Assembly (NCBI GenBank): GCA_027459285.1 | Contig: DAIDIQ010000089.1 | Coordinates: 1 to 38,755, forward strand | DNA: 38,755 nt | Direction: 5' to 3' | Origin: Acetobacteraceae bacterium | GTDB taxonomy: Bacteria > Pseudomonadota > Alphaproteobacteria > Acetobacterales > Acetobacteraceae | Shown here: positions 34,306 to 38,755 of the stretch, piece by piece | Numbering within the stretch: position 1 is the stretch's first letter | Layout of the letters: every line of letters starts with the position of its first letter | Made by a program: the position numbers and the translations under genes | The notes under the pieces: model-generated | What the model saw: the letters and a program-made list of their open reading frames with translations, nothing else | What the model was told of the DNA's origin: nothing | Databases searched by the model: none

Positions 34306-34899
34306 CTATTTCTGGCCGGCCATGGCCAGTAATTCTCGGCGCGTGCTGGCATCGTCGCGGAAGGCGCCGAGCATGCGGCTGGTCACCATGCTCACCCCGC
34401 GCTTGTGCACCCCACGCGTGGTCATGCACTGATGCACCGCCTCGATGATCACGGCGGTGCCGCGTGGTTGCAGCACCTCATTGATGGTGTTGCAGATCTG
34501 ACTGGTCATCTTTTCCTGAATCTGCAATCGCTTGGCGTAGGCATCGACCACCCTGGCCAGCTTGCTGATGCCGACCACGCGCTTATGCGGCAAATAGGCC
34601 ACGTGCGCGCGGCCAATGATCGGCGCCATGTGATGCTCGCAGACGCTCTCGAACTCGATATCGCGCAGCAGCACGATCTCGTCATAGCCCTCCACCTCCT
34701 CGAACGTCCGCTCGAGCAACTGGAACGGGTCGACCCGGTAGCCGGCAAACCACTCCTCATAGGCGCGCGCCACCCGCGCGGGTGTATCGATCAGCCCCTC
34801 GCGGGTCGGGTTGTCGCCGGCCCAGCGCAGCAGGGTGCGAATGGCATCCTCGGCCTGTTCTCTGGTCGGGCGGGCAAGCTGCGCAGTCTGGACAGTCAC
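34306..34899 (-). CDS. folE: GTP cyclohydrolase I
   Basis: 197 aa. Converts GTP to dihydroneopterin triphosphate, the first step of folate (and queuosine-precursor) synthesis. Zinc and active-site residues are clear: [21 protein letters not shown] (Cys and His pair), [27 protein letters not shown] and [14 protein letters not shown] (second Cys). Single-domain, decameric form. Encoded 27 nt downstream of apaG on the same strand. Confidence 0.96.
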   Translation of the reverse strand: MTVQTAQLARPTREQAEDAIRTLLRWAGDNPTREGLIDTPARVARAYEEWFAGYRVDPFQLLERTFEEVEGYDEIVLLRDIEFESVCEHHMAPIIGRAHVAYLPHKRVVGISKLARVVDAYAKRLQIQEKMTSQICNTINEVLQPRGTAVIIEAVHQCMTTRGVHKRGVSMVTSRMLGAFRDDASTRRELLAMAGQK

Positions 34900-34926
34900 T
34901 GATCGGTCCTTTGCCGGACGGTTATG

Positions 34927-35331
34927 TTAGTGCAACTTGGTGTTGGCGTGCGGGCTGTCCAGGCTGAAGCTCGGTATCGCGACGTCGAAGGTCTCGCCGG
35001 TCTCGGTCTCGATCATATGATACGCCCCGGTCATGAACCCGGACGGTGTATCCAGCGGCGTGCCGGACGTGTATTCAAACGCCTCGCCTGGCTCCAGCAC
35101 CGGCTGTTCGCCAACCACCCCCGGTCCGTGCACACGCTGCACCCGCCCCACGCCATTCGTGATGCGCCAGGTCCGGCTGACCAGTTGCACCGTCCGCTGG
35201 CCGACATTCGCGATCGTCACCTTATACGCCCAGACGAACTGCCCCTCATCCGGGTCCGACTGATCCTCGAGATAGAACGGGCGCACCCGCACCTCTATGC
35301 CCCGCGTCGTCGCACTATAATACGCGGTCAC
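34927..35331 (-). CDS. apaG: ApaG protein
   Basis: 134 aa, a fibronectin-III-like fold known as ApaG/DUF525. Signatures: [53 protein letters not shown]-like [13 protein letters not shown], and [18 protein letters not shown]. Its biochemical role is not settled, although it affects Co2+ resistance and Ap4A levels in Salmonella. The metZ-apaG order is common in alphaproteobacteria; here only 11 nt separate them. Confidence 0.96.
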   Translation of the reverse strand: MTAYYSATTRGIEVRVRPFYLEDQSDPDEGQFVWAYKVTIANVGQRTVQLVSRTWRITNGVGRVQRVHGPGVVGEQPVLEPGEAFEYTSGTPLDTPSGFMTGAYHMIETETGETFDVAIPSFSLDSPHANTKLH

Positions 35332-35342
35332 GACCGCTCCTT

Positions 35343-36539
35343 TCAGCCAATGGCCCGGCCCGCCTGGTCCAGCGCCTGGCTCAGATCATCCGCCAAGTCG
35401 GCCACATCCTCGATCCCCACCGATAGCCGGACCGCGCCATCACCAATGCCAAGCCGCGCGCGCTCCTCCGGGCCGATACGCATATGGGTAGTGGTGGCCG
35501 GATGCGTTATCAACGATCGGCTGTCGCCGAGATTATTGGAAATCGCCACCAGCCGCAGCGCGTTCATGAACGCGAATGCCGCCGGCTTGCCACCCCGCAG
35601 CGTCGCACTCAGCATCGTGCCGCCGCCCTGCATCTGCCGCGCCGCCAGGGCATGCTGCGGATGGTCCGCCCGGCCGGGATAGCGCACCTGCGCCACCATC
35701 CGATGCCCGGCCAGATGGTCCGCCAGCATCGCCGCGTTGCGCGTCGCCTGCGCCACCCGCAACGGCAGGGTCTCCAGCCCTTTCAACAAAACCCACGCGT
35801 TGAAGGGTGACAGGCTGGCGCCGATATTGCGCAGAAACGGCTGCAAAACATCCTCGATCCAACCGCGCCGGCCCAGCACCGCGCCACCCAGCACCCGCCC
35901 CTGCCCATCAATATGCTTTGTGCAGGAATAAACCACCACGTCCGCGCCAAGCCGCAAGGGCTGCTGTTGCAAGGGGGTCGCGAACACATTGTCCACCACC
36001 AGCATCGCCCCCGCCGCGTGCGCAAGCTCGGCGATGGCCGCCAGGTCCAGAATGTCCAGCATCGGGTTCGAGGGAGATTCCACCAGCACCAGCCTGGCCG
36101 GCCGCGCCAACGCGCGGCGCCAATCGTCCAGGTCACACCCATCGACGAATTCGCTTTCAATGCCAAGGCGCGGCAGCAGGGTGGAGACGATCCAGTGGCA
36201 CGACCCGAACAAGGCCCGCGCCGCCACCACCCGGTCCCCCGCGGTCAAGTGGCTCAGCAATGCGCCATGCACCGCCGCCATGCCGGTCGCGGTCACGCGG
36301 CACGCCTCCGCCCCCTCCAGCATCGCCAGGCGGTCCTCCAGCATGGTCAGGTTCGGGTTGCCGAACCGCGTATACTGGTAATGCTCGGCGGCACCCGTAA
36401 AGGTCGCCTCCGCCTGCTCGGCACTGTCGTACACAAAACCCGAGGTCAGAAACACCGCCTCGCTGGTTTCACCGAACTGGCTGCGCTGCGTGCCACCATG
36501 CACCAACCGCGTGGCAAGCCCCATCGTCTCCAACGCCAT
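35343..36539 (-). CDS. metZ: O-succinylhomoserine sulfhydrylase
   Basis: 398 aa from ATG 36539, with GGGAG a few nucleotides upstream; the frame to 36623 is not family-like. A Cys/Met metabolism PLP enzyme (cystathionine gamma-synthase fold). Features: [25 protein letters not shown], the PLP Lys in [20 protein letters not shown] (SxTKxxxGHxxxxGG type), and NPMLDILDL. It incorporates sulfide directly into O-succinylhomoserine to give homocysteine. The assignment to MetZ over MetB/MetY rests on the [12 protein letters not shown] stretch and the linkage to apaG. Confidence 0.92.
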   Translation of the reverse strand: MALETMGLATRLVHGGTQRSQFGETSEAVFLTSGFVYDSAEQAEATFTGAAEHYQYTRFGNPNLTMLEDRLAMLEGAEACRVTATGMAAVHGALLSHLTAGDRVVAARALFGSCHWIVSTLLPRLGIESEFVDGCDLDDWRRALARPARLVLVESPSNPMLDILDLAAIAELAHAAGAMLVVDNVFATPLQQQPLRLGADVVVYSCTKHIDGQGRVLGGAVLGRRGWIEDVLQPFLRNIGASLSPFNAWVLLKGLETLPLRVAQATRNAAMLADHLAGHRMVAQVRYPGRADHPQHALAARQMQGGGTMLSATLRGGKPAAFAFMNALRLVAISNNLGDSRSLITHPATTTHMRIGPEERARLGIGDGAVRLSVGIEDVADLADDLSQALDQAGRAIG

Positions 36540-36645
36540 TGCTGGCTCCCTGATCATGCCCCTGGCCCCATGCCTCTTGCCATCCGCGCGCTTGAATGGT
36601 TCACCCTTCCGCGACGCGGCCACGCATCATGGCAGCGCCAGGCAG

Positions 36646-36719
36646 GCGGGTGTAGTTCAATGGTAGAACGGCAGCTTCCCAAGCTGCATACGAGGGTTCG
36701 ATTCCCTTCACCCGCTCCA
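36646..36719 (+). tRNA. tRNA-Gly (anticodon CCC)
   Basis: 74-nt tRNA including an encoded CCA. Acceptor arms GCGGGTG (36646-36652) and CACCCGC (36709-36715) pair perfectly, with discriminator T36716 and CCA 36717-36719. The D-arm TAGTTCAATGGTAGAAC is canonical. The anticodon stem GCAGC/GCTGC encloses the loop TTCCCAA, giving anticodon CCC (36678-36680) for GGG. The T-arm is AGGGTTCGATTCCCT. It sits on the plus strand between the minus-strand metZ and aspS genes. Confidence 0.95.
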
Positions 36720-36741
36720 GGCCGCTGAAAAGCAAGCGACG

Positions 36742-36758
36742 TTCCTGAAAATCAGGAA
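36742..36758 (+). terminator. Hairpin 3' of tRNA-Gly
   Basis: TTCCTGA (36742-36748) and TCAGGAA (36752-36758) form a perfect 7-bp stem around AAA, 22 nt after the tRNA. No T tract follows directly. Possibly a 3'-end element of the tRNA transcript. Confidence 0.4.
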
Positions 36759-36774
36759 GAAATGTTGATCGCAG

Positions 36775-36799
36775 GAAAAAAGACAGAGTCTTTCTTTTT
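36775..36799 (-). terminator. Intrinsic terminator for aspS
   Basis: On the minus strand, AAAGAC-TCT-GTCTTT is followed immediately by a T run, with additional A/T pairing outside the 6-bp stem. It lies 14 nt beyond the aspS stop. The stem is A/T-rich and short, but the trailing U-run makes it the most canonical terminator in this window. Confidence 0.5.
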
Positions 36800-36812
36800 G
36801 CCCTCGTAGAAC

Positions 36813-38603
36813 TCAGCCGGGTTTTGCCACCGGCGGCAGGTCCACCCGCAAATGCAGTTCGCGCAGCCGCGCGGCCGAAACTTCCGCCGGTGCCTGCATC
36901 ATCAGATCCTCACCCTGTTGATTGAGCGGGAACAGGATCACCTCGCGAATATTCGGCTCATCGGCCAGCAGCATCACCATGCGGTCAATGCCGGGGGCGC
37001 TGCCGCCGTGCGGTGGCGCGCCATAGCGGAAGGCGTTCAGCATGCCGCCAAACCGCGCCTCCACGTCGGCCGCGGTATAGCCGGCAATCTCGAAGGCGCG
37101 GATCATGATGTCGGGGCGGTGGTTGCGGATCGCGCCAGACGACAACTCGATCCCGTTACAGACGATGTCGTACTGAAACGCCTTGATCTCCAGCGGGTCG
37201 CGGCTGTTCAGCGCCTCCAGCCCGCCTTGCGGCATCGAGAACGGATTGTGCGAGAAATCGATCTGCCCGGTCTCCTCGTTCAATTCATACATCGGGAAGT
37301 CGACGATCCAGCAGAACCGGAACGAATCCGCCTCGACCAGGTTCAATTCCTCGCCCAGCTTGCCGCGCACCGCGCCGGCGAATTTCGGTGTCGTGTCACG
37401 CGCGCCGGCGGCAAAAAACACCGCATCCCCCGCCTCAAGCCCTGCCGCCCGCCGGATCGTCTCGATCCGTTCGGGTTGCAAATTGCGCGCGATCGGCCCC
37501 TTGGCGCCATCCGCCTCGAAAATAATATAGCCGAGCCCGCCCGCCCCCTGCTCCCGCGCCCAGCCGTTCAGCCTGTCGAAAAAGCTGCGTGGCTGACCGG
37601 CGGCACCCGGGGCGGGAATGGCGCGCACCATGCCGCCCTTGGCCGCGATGCCGGCAAACAGCCCGAAGCTCGACCCGGCGAAGGCCTCGGTCACATCCAC
37701 GATGCGCAGCGGGTTGCGCAGATCCGGCTTGTCGGAACCGAATTCCAGCATCGCCCGGTCATAGGCGATGCGCTCGAACGGCGGCCGGGTCACGGCCCGG
37801 CCACCCGCGAATTCCTCGAACACCCCGGCAATCACCGGCTCGATCGCGGCAAACACGTCTTCCTGCGTCACAAAGCTCATCTCGAAATCGAGCTGATAGA
37901 ATTCCCCCGGTGAGCGGTCGGCCCGGCTCGCCTCGTCGCGGAAGCATGGCGCGATCTGAAAATACCGGTCGAAGCCCGCCACCATGGCCAATTGCTTGAA
38001 CTGCTGCGGTGCCTGCGGCAGGGCATAGAATTTACCCGGGTGCAACCGCGCCGGCACCAGAAAATCCCGCGCACCCTCCGGGCTGCTCGCGGTCAGAATG
38101 GGGGTCTGGAATTCGGTGAAGCCCTGCGCCACCATCCGCCGGCGCAGGCTCGCGATCACCTGGCTGCGCAGCATGATATTGCGGTGCACCCGCTCGCGCC
38201 GCAAATCGATATACCGGTAACGCAGGCGCAATTCGTCCGGATAGGTCTCGCTGCCCGCCACCTGCAAAGGCAACACCTCGGCCATCGATTGCACCGCGAT
38301 CTCCTGCACCCGCACCTCGATCTCACCGGTCGGCAGTTTCGGGTTGATGGTGCCGGGTTCGCGCGCCACCACCGTGCCGGTGACGGTCACGACACTCTCG
38401 ACACGCACCTGATCCGCTACCGCCAGGGCCGGGCTGCCGGCCAGGAACACGCATTGCGTGATGCCGTAATGATCCCGAAGGTCAATGAACAACAAGCCGC
38501 CATGGTCGCGCTTGCTGTGCACCCACCCGGACAGGCGCACGGTCTGGCCAACCTCCGCCGCGCGCAAGGCGTCACAAACATGAGTCCGATAGGCGTGCAT
38601 CAT
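36813..38603 (-). CDS. aspS: Aspartyl-tRNA synthetase (non-discriminating signature)
   Basis: 596 aa from the double ATG at 38598-38603, where the family start [13 protein letters not shown] begins; the open frame upstream to the window edge comes from the tandem repeat. N-terminal OB-fold anticodon domain ([18 protein letters not shown]), class II catalytic core with motif 2 [22 protein letters not shown], the bacterial insertion (GAD) domain (about 290-420), and motif 3 [13 protein letters not shown]. The residue after RD in the anticodon domain is His, as in non-discriminating AspRS of Pseudomonas, rather than Leu as in E. coli. Such enzymes also charge tRNA-Asn and need GatCAB to finish Asn-tRNA. 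Confidence 0.95.
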   Translation of the reverse strand: MMHAYRTHVCDALRAAEVGQTVRLSGWVHSKRDHGGLLFIDLRDHYGITQCVFLAGSPALAVADQVRVESVVTVTGTVVAREPGTINPKLPTGEIEVRVQEIAVQSMAEVLPLQVAGSETYPDELRLRYRYIDLRRERVHRNIMLRSQVIASLRRRMVAQGFTEFQTPILTASSPEGARDFLVPARLHPGKFYALPQAPQQFKQLAMVAGFDRYFQIAPCFRDEASRADRSPGEFYQLDFEMSFVTQEDVFAAIEPVIAGVFEEFAGGRAVTRPPFERIAYDRAMLEFGSDKPDLRNPLRIVDVTEAFAGSSFGLFAGIAAKGGMVRAIPAPGAAGQPRSFFDRLNGWAREQGAGGLGYIIFEADGAKGPIARNLQPERIETIRRAAGLEAGDAVFFAAGARDTTPKFAGAVRGKLGEELNLVEADSFRFCWIVDFPMYELNEETGQIDFSHNPFSMPQGGLEALNSRDPLEIKAFQYDIVCNGIELSSGAIRNHRPDIMIRAFEIAGYTAADVEARFGGMLNAFRYGAPPHGGSAPGIDRMVMLLADEPNIREVILFPLNQQGEDLMMQAPAEVSAARLRELHLRVDLPPVAKPG

Positions 38604-38690
38604 CGACGATCCCGGAATTTCGCCGGCAAACCGCCGGAACTGCCAGAATAAGTCAAGGTGCGGGGGCATTGGGTCGTGTCTTAGTCTGGA

Positions 38691-38755
38691 GTCCGGCACC
38701 GGCCCGCACCCCCAACATGCTTGGCCAAGTCCGGCACCGGCCCGCACCCCCACCC
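38691..38755. repeat. 38-nt tandem repeat, copy B (one full unit plus at least 27 nt)
   Basis: GTCCGGCACCGGCC at 38691-38704 and 38729-38742, again exactly 38 nt apart; the second unit runs off the window end. Units share GCACCCCCA(A)CATGCTT with copy A at 8786. It lies 88 nt upstream of the aspS start, and the repeat explains the false N-terminal extension of the aspS frame (CGPVPD residues). Confidence 0.75.

Noticed and set aside
36540-36645. SAM-II riboswitch upstream of metZ
   Set aside because: Known upstream of metZ/metA in some alphaproteobacteria, but I could not recognise the conserved core in this 106-nt leader.
38604-38753. N-terminal extension of AspRS by 50 residues
   Set aside because: The extra residues come from the 38-nt repeat and spacer; the family start is at the double ATG at 38598-38603.

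Overview
The window is GC-rich and densely coding, with all the hallmarks of an alphaproteobacterial chromosome. The gene content (metZ-apaG pair, an EipB/DUF1849 envelope protein, HemJ in place of other protoporphyrinogen oxidases, a sigma54-type glnB-glnA promoter, a TlyA methyltransferase, and an AspRS with the histidine signature of non-discriminating enzymes) fits Rhodospirillales, probably Acetobacteraceae. That placement is an inference from gene families, not a database result. No phage, insertion sequence or CRISPR array was seen.

Region 1 (1-7.1 kb) is accessory. It holds the 3' part of a giant glycine/asparagine-rich beta-strand-repeat surface protein and, directly behind it, a paralogue with its own promoter that is broken by three frameshifts. 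The first frameshift is the loss of one C in a C5 tract that is intact in the upstream copy. A further stretch of decayed coding sequence follows (about 5.95-6.47 kb), then two very small genes: a single-pass membrane protein and a proline-rich peptide.

Region 2 (7.3-14.5 kb) is mostly housekeeping. It holds a CYTH-CHAD triphosphatase-type protein, a class I aminotransferase with a small membrane protein, glnB-glnA (PII and glutamine synthetase) behind a near-consensus sigma54 promoter, hemJ with a membrane-anchored unknown, and a secreted retropepsin-like protein carrying two DTGS motifs.

Region 3 (14.7-23.1 kb) is a regulated export locus. A histidine kinase and a response regulator with a degenerate AAA+ domain (no GAFTGA loop, Walker B glutamate replaced) are divergent from an adaptor/ATPase/FtsX-permease/TolC operon of the MacAB type.

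Region 4 (23.3-26.8 kb) has dinB divergent from a tightly overlapping tusA-HDAC-xseB-tlyA operon. Region 5 (26.8-31.9 kb) has two adjacent, overlapping TPR/ATP-grasp fusion genes downstream of a processive family 2 glycosyltransferase, plus a divergent cytochrome b561. This is the least understood cluster and the best candidate for an undescribed pathway. Region 6 (31.9-38.6 kb) is a long minus-strand housekeeping series: aspS, metZ, apaG, folE, ybaB, recR, eipB and cutA, with a tRNA-Gly(CCC) on the plus strand.

A 38-nt tandem repeat occurs at two distant intergenic sites (8.79 kb and 38.69 kb). Hairpins with A/T-rich arms recur after genes and stand out in this GC-rich sequence.
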